Assembly: GCA_015233055.1 (NCBI GenBank)
Contig: JADFYN010000013.1
Span: 1-32,287, forward strand
Origin: Deltaproteobacteria bacterium
Lineage (GTDB): Bacteria; Desulfobacterota; JADFXK01
Reading direction: 5' to 3'
DNA length: 32,287 bases
Position numbers and translations under genes: made by a program
The notes under the pieces: model-generated
The model's input: the letters and a program-made list of their open reading frames with translations, nothing else
Told to the model about the DNA's origin: nothing
The model's database searches: none
Shown: in pieces, positions 19,346 through 29,239 of the stretch
How positions within the stretch are numbered: the stretch's first letter is position 1
Layout: the number at the start of each line of letters is the position of its first letter

Positions 19346-19843
19346 TCAGTCCATCATGGTCTTAACGGTTGATCTGCACCAATTGCCGGTCCTTGCAGTT
19401 GGGACACCGGCACTGTTTAACATCCGGGTGATGTCCTCATAAGAAAACCCTTCTGTTTTTTTGGCCTGCATCCATATTAGGAGTTGCCCTTTGATTTGAC
19501 TGAATTTGATCCTGGTGTTCAACTTTGATTTGATTTGGGCCATCACCTGATTAACCTCAGTTCCAGCAACCGTTGGCGGCTCTTGTGGCCCGGGTTGAAT
19601 ATGCTCACCAGGTTCAGGAACATCTAAGCAGCACGCAATGGTTTTCTCACGAGTTACAGCAAGACCAATTGCCCCTCTCTGAACCATGTCGGTAACTGAT
19701 TCATGGTGTTCATCCTGGATCTGAATAAATATCAAAAGTTGCAGGGTAAGGTGCCTCGGTCGGGTCATTGGTTCTGGGACCGGTTCGGGTATACCAGTCT
19801 CAGGAATATTGAAGTTGTTCCAGTATATTAATATAGTTGACAT
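19346..19843 (-). CDS. Hypothetical island protein with C-terminal recombinase-like HTH segment
   Basis: 165-aa ORF; C-terminus GFSYEDITRMLNSAGVPTARTGNWCRSTVKTMMD resembles the LN..G(I/V)PT..G.W..STV module common in recombinase-like proteins. Confidence 0.5.
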   Translation of the reverse strand: MSTILIYWNNFNIPETGIPEPVPEPMTRPRHLTLQLLIFIQIQDEHHESVTDMVQRGAIGLAVTREKTIACCLDVPEPGEHIQPGPQEPPTVAGTEVNQVMAQIKSKLNTRIKFSQIKGQLLIWMQAKKTEGFSYEDITRMLNSAGVPTARTGNWCRSTVKTMMD

Positions 19844-19992
19844 ACCCTCGTTAATTTTTGATTTAGATAAAATCCAACACGTTGTCTTAGCTCTCCCTGC
19901 TCCTTTGGGTCCGGGATGATCCCTCTAATCCTATCCTGCCCCTTGCTCCTGCACAGGGGGTGGGGGGGGAAGAGATGTTGCTGCGGTATTGA

Positions 19993-20026
19993 ACCAGGCA
20001 AAAGAGGTTTATCCTCTTTTCCTGGT
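19993..20026. repeat. Strong 14-bp-stem hairpin
   Basis: ACCAGG-c-AAAAGAGG-tttat-CCTCTTTT-CCTGGT, one bulged base; no flanking T-run. Confidence 0.65.
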
Positions 20027-20378
20027 GTAACTCGAATTATCCGGAGCTTTACTCGAGTTAACCAAAACCGGTTTAAACCTACGATTTTTAAAAATTCGAT
20101 AGGATTCGTACCCTAAGAACTCGAAGCGGACTTGCGGGTGTTGGCGGACTCGAATTTTAACTTATTTACTATATATATACTATTATATAAGAATAAAGTG
20201 TAATCCGGTATCCGCGGCCATCCGCCATCCGCCTCTACTAAAACCGTAACTCTCTCCCCAGCCACCCACCTTAGAAAGGGGGGTGTTGGGGGAACAATAA
20301 CTTACCCGACATGAGGTTGAGCTTCGAGCTATGCCAGGCTTCCCCCCATCCACCCTGACCTAAGGCATTAGGCGGGGA

Positions 20379-22646
20379 CTAAAGATTACTATTTAAGGCC
20401 AGCCCTTGCCAATAATGGTCTCGATTTTTTCCAAATCTAATCGATTGCATTCCCTTGGCGGTTAGCCTCTGGCTGAACTTGGGCTGTACGAGAGCCCTAT
20501 TGCCCGTTTTTTCAGACCAATCCAGGTATGCTTTGTAGATGTCAGCTTTCCTCTCTTTTTCTTCAGGATCAATGGTGCAACAATCGTCTATGAACTGGGC
20601 TACCGTATCCATATCATCCTGGTAATCACTCGTAGCAGTTTTGACTTCTTCCGGCACGCCCAGGCCATCCTTCTGCCATGATATGCAGCCTCGAACCGCC
20701 CAGGCCAGAATACCTGGCAATTCTTCCTTTAGTTTCTCGGGCAAAGATCGGTCGATTTCTGCCTCAGGAATGGTCACCTCAAATGGAATCAGCCGAATTC
20801 GACGCCAAATGGCATGGTCTGTACCTTTAATGATGGGCCGATGATTAGTCCCCAGGAATATTTTGTGGGTCGGCTGAAAATCAAAGAACTCCTGGTGAAA
20901 GAATCTGGCTGAAATCTTGTCGCCTCCGGTCATTTGCTTAATCAGGCTCTCTGCTAGTTGCTGACCCTCTTCCGCTTCAGAAGCGGTAACAAATCTTGAC
21001 CCCTTCAGCCTGGCCACATCATTAGGGATGGCCCCCCTTTGCTTGACCAGTAAAGTTTCCGTCGGAGTTTGTTTGGCATAATCACCCAACATCTGATTGA
21101 TGGTCTGTAAAAAGGTTGATTTACCGTTGCAGCCGGAGCCGTACAGTATAAACAAACATTGCTCACCGGTGTCACCAGTCAAAGCATAGCCGACAGCCCT
21201 TTGTAAAAAGCTGATTAACTCCTTATTCCCATTCATGATCTTGGCCAAGAAACCCAACCAAAGATCACAGAGAGCATCTGGATCGAAGGCTACCGGAGCT
21301 AATTGGGTAATCAGATGATCCCTTTGGGGTGGCAACAACTGCTCGGAGTGTAGATCAATGGTTCCATTTAAACAGGCCAATAACCAGGGATTCGTGTCCA
21401 AAGAGTCTGTTGATACCTGGACCTTTTGGTTAACACTTGCCAAGTTGACCGAGGCATTTATGGCCCGTTCGGACTCCGATTTCATGGCGTGATGTAAGAC
21501 CTTCTTCTTCTCATCCAGGTCGGTTATTTCAGCCGCTTCAACATAAATATGCCGGATAGACTGCTGAGCTTTCCTCATGACCGCTTTATCGTTGTCCAAG
21601 GTCCAGCGATTCCCGTCCCAGACCAACCATTTCCTCCAAGCACCGCAATAACGTAGGTCATCCCCATGCAGGGCCACCAATCGTTCGGCGTTACCGAGAT
21701 CGGTCAACTTAAAGTCCAGGGCCTGGTTAACTTGAGTAGCCGGAGCACTGGTGTTAGGAAATGACTTCTCAATAGAGGCGCTGGGACCAGTATCTCTGGA
21801 TCCATTTAAGCATAGGTCTATGGTTTTCTGACCGTAGGTTCTCCCGCCGCCGCTGGGTCTATCCCATTTATCCCCGTATAGGCCGGATTGACGGAACGAC
21901 TGGTCGATTCGGATAGGATCATTGTTAAATCTGTTGGCCAGCATCCGACAGAGGGCCAAATCTGCTTCACTCTGAGAAGGATATGCTGAGTGATCTCCAC
22001 TCCATAGGCGGTTAAACTTCTCATCGGTGGTGGAATTATCTGACTTCTTTATAGGTGGGTGGCTATCATCTTTGTCCAAGCCTTGGGTTATGGTGTTGCC
22101 AGAAGGAACGTTGCATATCTGCAGGTAGAGTCGGTTAACCTGCTCTGGCCGGTTATTGATCAATGTCGGTGTACCCGGTAGGATATTTCCCGTAACCGTA
22201 AAGAAACGTCCGGAGTCGTAGATTTCAATGCTACCTTTGTTCTTCCCGGCACCGGGGAGTTTGCCTTTAGCAAAAATATGGAGGCCTTCTCCCGACGGGG
22301 ATATTTCCGTGTAACTATCAGTGTCTTTGATGATCTCTAACGCCCAGGGTGCAATTTCTCCCGTGGCCGGGTCCCGGCAATCATCAAAGTCTATCCCAAC
22401 GAATGTATTGGTTGCGGCAAAAACAAAACCGATACCATCCAGGCCGTAGGCCTGGCAACAGGCTAAGGCTTCGTCAAAGGTGCCCCATGTGCTCGGGTCG
22501 TTCGTTTTGGCGGTTATACCGGTGGCGGGATTGATCGGAATTTTGCCGATCTTCCCGTTGCCCCGGTCGGCACTTCTCCAAGCCACCCAATAGGGCTGGT
22601 CCTTTAGTTCTTGTGGGATATTATTGATGTATGATTTTTTTATCAT
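20379..22646 (-). CDS. P4-family phage/plasmid primase-helicase (Prim-Pol-like N-terminus, D5/P4 helicase C-terminus)
   Basis: N-terminus KIPINPATGITAKTNDPSTWGTFDEAL..YGLDGIGFVFAATNTFVGIDFDDC..SPSGEGLHIFAKG; helicase LFILYGSGCNGKSTFLQTINQMLGDYAKQTP...NDVARLKGSRFVTASEAEEGQQLAESLIKQMTGGDKISARFFHQEFFDFQPTHKIFLGTNHRP. Confidence 0.92.
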   Translation of the reverse strand: MIKKSYINNIPQELKDQPYWVAWRSADRGNGKIGKIPINPATGITAKTNDPSTWGTFDEALACCQAYGLDGIGFVFAATNTFVGIDFDDCRDPATGEIAPWALEIIKDTDSYTEISPSGEGLHIFAKGKLPGAGKNKGSIEIYDSGRFFTVTGNILPGTPTLINNRPEQVNRLYLQICNVPSGNTITQGLDKDDSHPPIKKSDNSTTDEKFNRLWSGDHSAYPSQSEADLALCRMLANRFNNDPIRIDQSFRQSGLYGDKWDRPSGGGRTYGQKTIDLCLNGSRDTGPSASIEKSFPNTSAPATQVNQALDFKLTDLGNAERLVALHGDDLRYCGAWRKWLVWDGNRWTLDNDKAVMRKAQQSIRHIYVEAAEITDLDEKKKVLHHAMKSESERAINASVNLASVNQKVQVSTDSLDTNPWLLACLNGTIDLHSEQLLPPQRDHLITQLAPVAFDPDALCDLWLGFLAKIMNGNKELISFLQRAVGYALTGDTGEQCLFILYGSGCNGKSTFLQTINQMLGDYAKQTPTETLLVKQRGAIPNDVARLKGSRFVTASEAEEGQQLAESLIKQMTGGDKISARFFHQEFFDFQPTHKIFLGTNHRPIIKGTDHAIWRRIRLIPFEVTIPEAEIDRSLPEKLKEELPGILAWAVRGCISWQKDGLGVPEEVKTATSDYQDDMDTVAQFIDDCCTIDPEEKERKADIYKAYLDWSEKTGNRALVQPKFSQRLTAKGMQSIRFGKNRDHYWQGLALNSNL

Positions 22647-22740
22647 GGTTTTACTCTCCTATTTCTTTAAAATTTATCAAAAAATGATGTCTTTCGTGAA
22701 TGGTAAGGGGCCGCTCTAGCATGAGACAGCCCCCATGCTA

Positions 22741-22947
22741 CTATGCCTTTGGTTGCTCCTGTTCTTGACACAAAGATGCCTCTAATGTGACGCACAAGCG
22801 GTAGGCGTTATAAGCCAACAACTGAATGGCGCACTGGGTGGCCCTGTCATTGTACAGCGCACACCCTTCGTTTAAGCATTGTTCGTCCTTGAGAGGACAG
22901 ATTGCAGTGATTTTCTTAACAGTCTTAGTCACTTGTTTAATCTTCAT
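22741..22947 (-). CDS. Small Cys-containing hypothetical protein
   Basis: 68-aa ORF MKIKQVTKTVKKITAICPLKDEQCLNEGCALYNDRATQCAIQLLAYNAYRLC...; overlaps the upstream MerR-like gene by 11 nt, consistent with translational coupling. Confidence 0.6.
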   Translation of the reverse strand: MKIKQVTKTVKKITAICPLKDEQCLNEGCALYNDRATQCAIQLLAYNAYRLCVTLEASLCQEQEQPKA

Positions 22948-23215
22948 AGGTTGCTTCTCCTTTTTTTATTAGGCTGTCTTGAGCCATTTTAGCTGCTACC
23001 GGTAGTTTAAGCCCGGCGTCTAAAAAGTCTTTTATGGCCTTGATCAATTCAAGGTCATCCTCGGTAAATTGTCTAAAAGTACGCTCTCCACACACAACTC
23101 TGGGATTATTCGGCAGATAATTGCGATCATGCCAAAACCTAAGTTGTTGGGTTGTGACTCCGGTTCTTCTAGCCGCCTCACCAATCGTCATAAAATCTGA
23201 AATCTCTTTGTTCAT
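22937..23215 (-). CDS. MerR-family-like HTH regulator
   Basis: FMTIGEAARRTGVTTQQLRFWHDRNYLPNNPRVVCGERTFRQFTEDDLELIKAIKDFLDAGLKL, MerR HTH. Confidence 0.85.
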   Translation of the reverse strand: MNKEISDFMTIGEAARRTGVTTQQLRFWHDRNYLPNNPRVVCGERTFRQFTEDDLELIKAIKDFLDAGLKLPVAAKMAQDSLIKKGEATYED

Positions 23216-23280
23216 GTATCCTCCTCTTGATTTTTAGTTCTTCTGCAGGCAAAATGAATGCCGTACATCTACTTATTATA

Positions 23281-23352
23281 GGTTACATTATTCATAAAAA
23301 TGCCCGATAGGGAATTTAATGCCCGTCACTAATAATAGCGGTTACATTATTC
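23281..23352. repeat. Direct repeat pair upstream of the MerR-like gene (candidate operator)
   Basis: ggttacattattc at 23281-23293 and 23340-23352 (59-nt period), with two aatgcccg copies between them. Confidence 0.55.
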
Positions 23353-24007
23353 CACACGGCGGAGGCGCCTGGGGTATGATTAAACTCGGACAAAGATATG
23401 GGGGCACTATTCCGGCCGCGGAACTGAGGTGCGGGATTTTTTGGCTGGTGCACCGGGAGTAGAGAATTTGATGCTGCCGTCGAAGGAAATCTTGGGGAGT
23501 TGTGTCGGGTTTGGTCAGGCTTACATCATGGCCAGGCGATGGCCCAGGTGTGATTTGCCGGGATAATCAAATCGCTCATCTGATCGTCTGGAGGATGCTA
23601 AATGCTGAAGCCAGGTAGCCAGCGGGGAAAGGGGATAGGTTGGAGGATCTGCGATGGTTAAAGGAAGAATAAGTTTGTGGAAGTAAGGCATCAGAATGGG
23701 CTAATCAACGGAATGGCGAGAATCAAAAATGGTCAATTCATCTTGCCCAGGGGATGGTCAAATACGCTGGCCCTGGCACATACTGGGGTAATACCAACGA
23801 TATCCTCAGTCCCCTGAGTCAATGGCATTACGAGAGCATGGTTATGGTTGGCCTCCGCTCAACTAGGTTACCCTCTTTATCCTGAGATTGTTCGTGCTAT
23901 ACCGTTTTACTATGATTTAGCCTTACCTGATTCCCAAGTCAAGATAACCAGGCTGCCAACAGGGAAAATGGCCGCAGCCTCACCTGGTCACCTCCACCCG
24001 AACAAAA

Positions 24008-24037
24008 GGCCCCGTGGTCATAATGAACCACAGGGCC
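24008..24037 (-). terminator. Terminator of the IPTL-CTERM gene
   Basis: ggccccgtggtcataatgaaccacagggcc hairpin (GGCCC.GTGGT / ACCAC.GGGCC); minus-strand readout is followed by ttttgtt. Confidence 0.75.
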
Positions 24038-24079
24038 GGGTGATTCTGCAATCGTTAATCAGCCTTCATATTTGAGCCG

Positions 24080-24949
24080 TTATGCTCCCCATCGTTGGCG
24101 GCGGCGGAGATAAAAGCCGGCAGTAACAGCCAATAGGCCGAAGATGATCATGCCCCATTCGTTTAGGGTGGGAATAGACGGATTGACAATGAAAACCGCT
24201 GTTACGGCTTGATCAGAGTTGACTGTCAGGACCAGCGGATTGGACGTTGACGTTCCTGAAGGCAACGTCCAGGATTTGAATACATATCCGGCTGTTCCGG
24301 CAGCGGTTAACGATACTGAAGTACCTGCCGCGTATTGTTTGGAGCATGTGCCGGGGCAACTAATGCCGCTCCCTGACACGGTTCCGCCATTAGCGGGAGA
24401 ATTGACCACTGTCAAGGTGTACAGGGTTGGCGCCGGAGTCGGAGTCGGCGTTGGTGGTACCGGAGTCGGAGTCGGCGTGGGTGGTACCGGAGTGGGAGTC
24501 GGCGTCGCAGCAGACACCCCGACTATATTCAGTTGAAAGGTGACTCCTGAAATACCGACCGTGAATTGCGCGCTTGGCGGCGTGGTCACGGTGTAAGTGA
24601 CGCCGCTCTTAGTCACCGTTATTTTGGCGGTGTCGCCGGTATTGGCTCCTTGAGGCTGAGAGGACGCATCAAACAAGGGCACATCGATAATATACCAATT
24701 AGAAGCGTTTAAAGTGCTGGTTGTTGGATGGTTGTTATTGACATCGGTGTAGACTGTGCCATCACTCTTGGTCACGGTTATGGTCAGTCCTGTGGCGGTG
24801 GCCTGGGTCAGTGCAGTGCCGTCAAGGGTGACTGTTCCGCCAATCCTATATGGCTGGGGCGGAGTCAGTAGCCCGGCCGGAGCGCTTCCGATACCACAAA
24901 AAAACACTGTAACAAGAACGGAGATGAGAATGATGCTATTTCTTTTCAT
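24080..24949 (-). CDS. Secreted IPTL-CTERM sorting-domain protein with Pro/Thr linker and InlB-B-like repeat
   Basis: Signal peptide MKRNSIILISVLVTVFFCGIGSAPAG (start 24949 preferred over 25084), PTPTPVPPTPTPTPVPPTPTPTPAPT linker, YTLTVVNSPANGGTVSGSG..., C-terminus IPTLNEWGMIIFGLLAVTAGFYLRRRQR. Confidence 0.9.
   Translation of the reverse strand: MKRNSIILISVLVTVFFCGIGSAPAGLLTPPQPYRIGGTVTLDGTALTQATATGLTITVTKSDGTVYTDVNNNHPTTSTLNASNWYIIDVPLFDASSQPQGANTGDTAKITVTKSGVTYTVTTPPSAQFTVGISGVTFQLNIVGVSAATPTPTPVPPTPTPTPVPPTPTPTPAPTLYTLTVVNSPANGGTVSGSGISCPGTCSKQYAAGTSVSLTAAGTAGYVFKSWTLPSGTSTSNPLVLTVNSDQAVTAVFIVNPSIPTLNEWGMIIFGLLAVTAGFYLRRRQRWGA
24430..24512. repeat. Tandem repeat encoding the (PT)n linker
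   Basis: ccggagtcggagtcggcgt(t/g)gg(t)ggtac unit repeated about 2.7 times. Confidence 0.75.
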
Positions 24950-25041
24950 GCAGCGATTCCTTTCAGTCTGGGTTGAATAAAACACAATCATAGATAAGCA
25001 AGGACGACCTGTGCTCCTCTCTGATTCTTCGGTTGATAAAA

Positions 25042-28000
25042 CTAGGGTAAAGTCCAGGTGCAGGCCGCGGTTGCATTTATCCAATACCCATAACCTGGAG
25101 ACATGCTTGTGAGATCGCTAAAGCCCGGACTGGACGGGTCATAATATTTCCACGCGTTGTTGACATATGACCAAACAGATTGGTACGTTCCGGAAATCGA
25201 AGCCAGAGCCTGATCTATTGATAGAGATGAGCACGAGCTGTACCCAACCAGGTTCCATCCTTTAGTCAAGCTTACTGATTTAGAAGCAGCATTGCCTGAT
25301 ACGGACAGAACACCTCCTTGCGTCATGTTGAACCAGTATCCTTTACCAGACTCGATAGTTGTCAAATCGCTAAAGCCGGGGTTGGCCGGGTCATACATTT
25401 TCCAGGCGCCGCCTACCGAGGTCCAGATTGACACAAATTTTCCGGCAATGGGAGCGACCACGGTGGCGAGCGTGGTATCAGCCGGTTGTCGGCACAGAGA
25501 AACAAGGTTCCAGCCAATATTCATCGAGATAATGCTGGAACTGGCAATCTCAAACGCATTCAGGCTGGTTAAGGTCTGAGTTCCAGTAGTAACAACCACG
25601 TCAACAAAGCGTGGGGCTGCAGTTGCCGGAATGGTAATGTTGGCGGTCAACTGGGTATCCGAATTTGCCGTGACCGAATTAACGACTATACTGCCTCCGC
25701 TGAAGGCTACAGTGGAAGAAGCAGTAAAATTGGTGTTTTTTCCGGTTATTACTACGTTGATCGTGTCGCCTATTAGACCTTTATTGGGGTTGATGGAATC
25801 GAAGGCGGGAGTTGTTGGATCTACTCCGGATACAACTAGCAGTGCATTTGCCATACTGTAGGAGGTACCCCCGGAAACCACAGTTAAAGTCTTGCTTCCC
25901 AAGGCCTCAGTGGAACTATCCACGGTTAGAGTTGCGGTTATCGCTTTGCCGGATACAGCGATGTTGGAGGCTTTAACGTAACTATCAAACTGAACGTCTA
26001 AGCTCTTGGTTAGATCCATATTCATAGTGACTATGGTTACAGACAGTGTCTTTCCAAGCGCCGCATGGTCTGGGTTCATGGACAGAATTGAAGGAATCGA
26101 TGGGGGGGGCGCAACAGTTGACGAACCCCGGCCCTCTGCCTTTTCAGTTGTGTCAGAAGTGAGTGGAGTTTCTACGGTCACTGAAATAGTCCCTGAGGCT
26201 AAATCTGCCGTGGTCGTAACATTGGCCAAGAGTTGCGTAGGACTAATCTGTTTTACGCTAGTTACGGTCACGTTCTTGTCAGTTGTCAAGGCATATGTCG
26301 TAGGGTCCTCCCGCCAGAAGCCTACTTTGCTGGTGGGTGAAAAGTTGGTATTGTTTCCGTAAATCATCACATCGAAGGTGGAGTTTTTATAGAAACTTGA
26401 AGGCGTTATTTTAACTATGCCGGGAGTCACAGAACTGACTAAGACGTTGCTTATCGAACTGCTAACGGCGCCGGAGGTGTCACCCTTGGCAAAGGACATT
26501 AATACGCCACCGGTGCCATAACTGATATCGCCCAGGGATGTTTTAGATGAGAGGGGCGTCCCGGTACCTATCGTATCATTAAATGTGCTGTCCGGAATAT
26601 CCGAGGGCGCCCAATGGGGGTCATGGTTATCTGATATTCTGTCAAACTGTGAGGGCGTACCCGTACTACCGAGACAATCGCCAGTCAGTGTGGTGACGAC
26701 CCTTATCCCTTTTGCTGCCAAAGAATCTCTGACTGCGCCGATATTCCAGCCCGAATGTGGGGAAGCGTCCGTGGCCAGGTATATGGTGCCGTTTAACCCG
26801 GTGACGCTGTAACTGCTTGGGGTCATATTTTTCGCCGCCACCAACAGTGCCTCGGCTGAAGCTTCGGGGCAATCACCACCGCCAGCGGCGTATAATCCGT
26901 TAATGGCCGTCTTCATGGCATCCAAGTCATCGGTGACCAGCCGCTGAGTTACAAAGTCTTTAAATGTAATTAGTTGAACAACCGGTTTATATTTAGGAAC
27001 TAATTTAAGCAAATCAATAAATCTAATCATGCCGGCTTTGACATTGTCGATATCGTCGCTCATACTGCCCGTGTCATCAATTACCAGGGCCAGATTCACG
27101 CCGGACAGTGTACTAGAAAATCCATATATATAGTCATTGACAGGAGGTCTGGAGTTGCGGCCTTTCACCACCCAGTGGACCGGAGCCTTCTCGGCTAGAA
27201 TCTTTGACCATAGTGTAGCATCCGGCGTTACACTGCACGTGGTTTGTTGATCATCCGTAGTGGACTTGGATATAGAACCAATCATGGTGGTATAATCCTT
27301 GTTCCAAAATTCCAGTATGAATTGATCATACCGGTAACTAGCGGCTGGAACTTCGGAGGCTGGAAATTCATTTGCTCCTTTGGTCAGCCACTTAAATGTC
27401 GGGGGCGAGTCTGCAAACGGTGCGTGATTGGCCGGCTCTAGAGGTTGGGGGCCAATATTATGATCTGCGAATATTCCGCCATACCTAATCGACCATTCGG
27501 CAACAGTTTCATCAGGATAAAGCCTAGGCGGCTGTGTATTTTTCAGTTGCGCCCAAAAATCCGGCAGAGTCAGGGGTTTGGTATCCACGAATAGTCTCCA
27601 CATTGCATCAGCACCAAATTGAACCTCATCATGCTCGTCAAGTGGCGCATCATGAAGATCCCACAGCACCCTCTGTACACTGAGTTCATTATCTTCACCT
27701 ACGCCGCGCGCATAATTGGAATTATTTTCCAAATCATAGCCAAACCCATTGGCCGGGTCCCAATATTTGGTGTCCCCAACTTCAGGCAGGCCAAATTTGT
27801 CTGCCCCCATTGAAATTTGTAGAATTGTCCCCATATATGTAGGCCATCCTTCGGCATAGGCCAACTTTAATGCTTCGTCTTTCGTAAGGACATGATTATC
27901 GTTTTGTTTCCATCCAGTCATGTTTTGTCTTATGTAGTGGTCATTGCCCCGACTAGCGTTTATGCCGTTGATATTTTGTATATAATGCCCGTATTCATGG

Positions 28001-29211
28001 CAAATTACATCCCAAGATTTAGCATGGCCTGCGCCGATAACAATATAGTTATTTGTTTTTGAATAATATGACCCGTTTGGATTAGGACCTGGAAACCTAA
28101 TTCTAAGTTTATCCGGCATGGTGCTTTTGCCTACCTCGGAGCGCGCGATGATGCTCTTATAGTAAGCATAAGCCGTAATCGTGCAGTCTTGAATGGCAAA
28201 AGCAAGATTTTCCGCTGTGTTAAAGGCACCATCTAAGTTAATGGTGACGGATGTCCCGCCTGCGGATGTTATGGGAGATTGTAATTCATAGAGGGTATCG
28301 TTGTCTGGAGGAGTGACCTCTGTTCCTTGACTTGAACCTATACTGTCATGTGTGGCCAGAACTCGTGCGACTATACTGGCAGGCAACCCTTCGGTGGCGA
28401 AATAGCCGTAATTTCCTGCATCGTCTGTGGAAGTTGTGCCCAACAGTACCGGAGTAGTCCCGGTTGTATCATAAATTTCTACGACAGCATACCGAATCGG
28501 TCTGAAGGCAGTTGCCGAAGTAGCATATCGGCATGTTCCCCTCACGTCACTTGTGGAGGACCGGCTATTTTTAGGATTTGCATCTAATCGGCCCATGATC
28601 CGGTCCATTTTGATGTTCTCAGGGGTATATTCATAGGGGCGCGGGGTATGATCCGGGGCTACTTCATAACTTGTCAATTTTTTATATTGCTTTTGGAACT
28701 CCTCAGGAGAGATTATTTTCCGGGAGAGTAGGTTGTTAAGCTGGTTTTCCCGGGCATGAGTAGTGCTGCTGGGTGAGGATGTTAACCCATCTTTATCATT
28801 TATAAAAAAATAGAAAAGGCGCGGCGCAAAAACGACCTTGTCGTCTTTATCCATGCATGATAGGGTGAACGTCACCTCCCCTTGGCCAATCCCCGAGAAC
28901 GATGCTGGAAATTTGTAAACATACCTTTGATTCTTAACCACCGTAATGCCTTGTGGAACAGAGGCGGAGCCAACTAGAACTGTTCCCTGTGTTTCGACGT
29001 CTATTTTTATTTTCACAACACCAAAATCAGGCGATGGTTCGACCAGAAAATCGATCGTAATTGTTTTGTCCGACTCATTGAAGTTAATGTTGCGTTTAAT
29101 TGGTATGGATGGTTGAGTCGCATTCGAAACGGCTGGGAAGAGGAAAATCAAGAAGGCAAACATAATAAACAATGATAAATACTTTGGCCTGTATGTTAAG
29201 TGTTTGTTCAA
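25042..29211 (-). CDS. Secreted multidomain protein: gluzincin-like metalloprotease motif, VWA domain, IPT/TIG-like repeats, C-terminal GWNL repeat doublet
   Basis: N-terminal hydrophobic signal LSLFIMFAFLIFLFPAVSNA; HEYGHYIQ...AEGWPTYMG; VWA MIDAS LVIDDTGSMSDDIDNVK; C-terminal GWNLVSL...SDLTTIESGKGYW and GWNLVGY...SDLTSMSPGYGYW. Confidence 0.85.
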   Translation of the reverse strand: MNKHLTYRPKYLSLFIMFAFLIFLFPAVSNATQPSIPIKRNINFNESDKTITIDFLVEPSPDFGVVKIKIDVETQGTVLVGSASVPQGITVVKNQRYVYKFPASFSGIGQGEVTFTLSCMDKDDKVVFAPRLFYFFINDKDGLTSSPSSTTHARENQLNNLLSRKIISPEEFQKQYKKLTSYEVAPDHTPRPYEYTPENIKMDRIMGRLDANPKNSRSSTSDVRGTCRYATSATAFRPIRYAVVEIYDTTGTTPVLLGTTSTDDAGNYGYFATEGLPASIVARVLATHDSIGSSQGTEVTPPDNDTLYELQSPITSAGGTSVTINLDGAFNTAENLAFAIQDCTITAYAYYKSIIARSEVGKSTMPDKLRIRFPGPNPNGSYYSKTNNYIVIGAGHAKSWDVICHEYGHYIQNINGINASRGNDHYIRQNMTGWKQNDNHVLTKDEALKLAYAEGWPTYMGTILQISMGADKFGLPEVGDTKYWDPANGFGYDLENNSNYARGVGEDNELSVQRVLWDLHDAPLDEHDEVQFGADAMWRLFVDTKPLTLPDFWAQLKNTQPPRLYPDETVAEWSIRYGGIFADHNIGPQPLEPANHAPFADSPPTFKWLTKGANEFPASEVPAASYRYDQFILEFWNKDYTTMIGSISKSTTDDQQTTCSVTPDATLWSKILAEKAPVHWVVKGRNSRPPVNDYIYGFSSTLSGVNLALVIDDTGSMSDDIDNVKAGMIRFIDLLKLVPKYKPVVQLITFKDFVTQRLVTDDLDAMKTAINGLYAAGGGDCPEASAEALLVAAKNMTPSSYSVTGLNGTIYLATDASPHSGWNIGAVRDSLAAKGIRVVTTLTGDCLGSTGTPSQFDRISDNHDPHWAPSDIPDSTFNDTIGTGTPLSSKTSLGDISYGTGGVLMSFAKGDTSGAVSSSISNVLVSSVTPGIVKITPSSFYKNSTFDVMIYGNNTNFSPTSKVGFWREDPTTYALTTDKNVTVTSVKQISPTQLLANVTTTADLASGTISVTVETPLTSDTTEKAEGRGSSTVAPPPSIPSILSMNPDHAALGKTLSVTIVTMNMDLTKSLDVQFDSYVKASNIAVSGKAITATLTVDSSTEALGSKTLTVVSGGTSYSMANALLVVSGVDPTTPAFDSINPNKGLIGDTINVVITGKNTNFTASSTVAFSGGSIVVNSVTANSDTQLTANITIPATAAPRFVDVVVTTGTQTLTSLNAFEIASSSIISMNIGWNLVSLCRQPADTTLATVVAPIAGKFVSIWTSVGGAWKMYDPANPGFSDLTTIESGKGYWFNMTQGGVLSVSGNAASKSVSLTKGWNLVGYSSCSSLSIDQALASISGTYQSVWSYVNNAWKYYDPSSPGFSDLTSMSPGYGYWINATAACTWTLP

Positions 29212-29239
29212 AGCTTGCTCCTTTCCTGTTGTAGTTAAA

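Noticed and set aside
23281-23352. Considered as a mini CRISPR
   Set aside because: Only two 13-nt repeats, no array periodicity, no cas genes.
23848-24075. 75-aa plus-strand ORF near island right side
   Set aside because: No family similarity, runs through the terminator hairpin; probably decayed sequence.
24219-24536. Plus-strand ORF with VGVGVGGTG repeats
   Set aside because: Antisense of the Pro-Thr linker of the IPTL-CTERM gene; repeat composition artefact.
24950-25084. N-terminal extension of the IPTL-CTERM ORF
   Set aside because: The signal peptide begins at MKRNS (24949); the extension overlaps the upstream gene's end.
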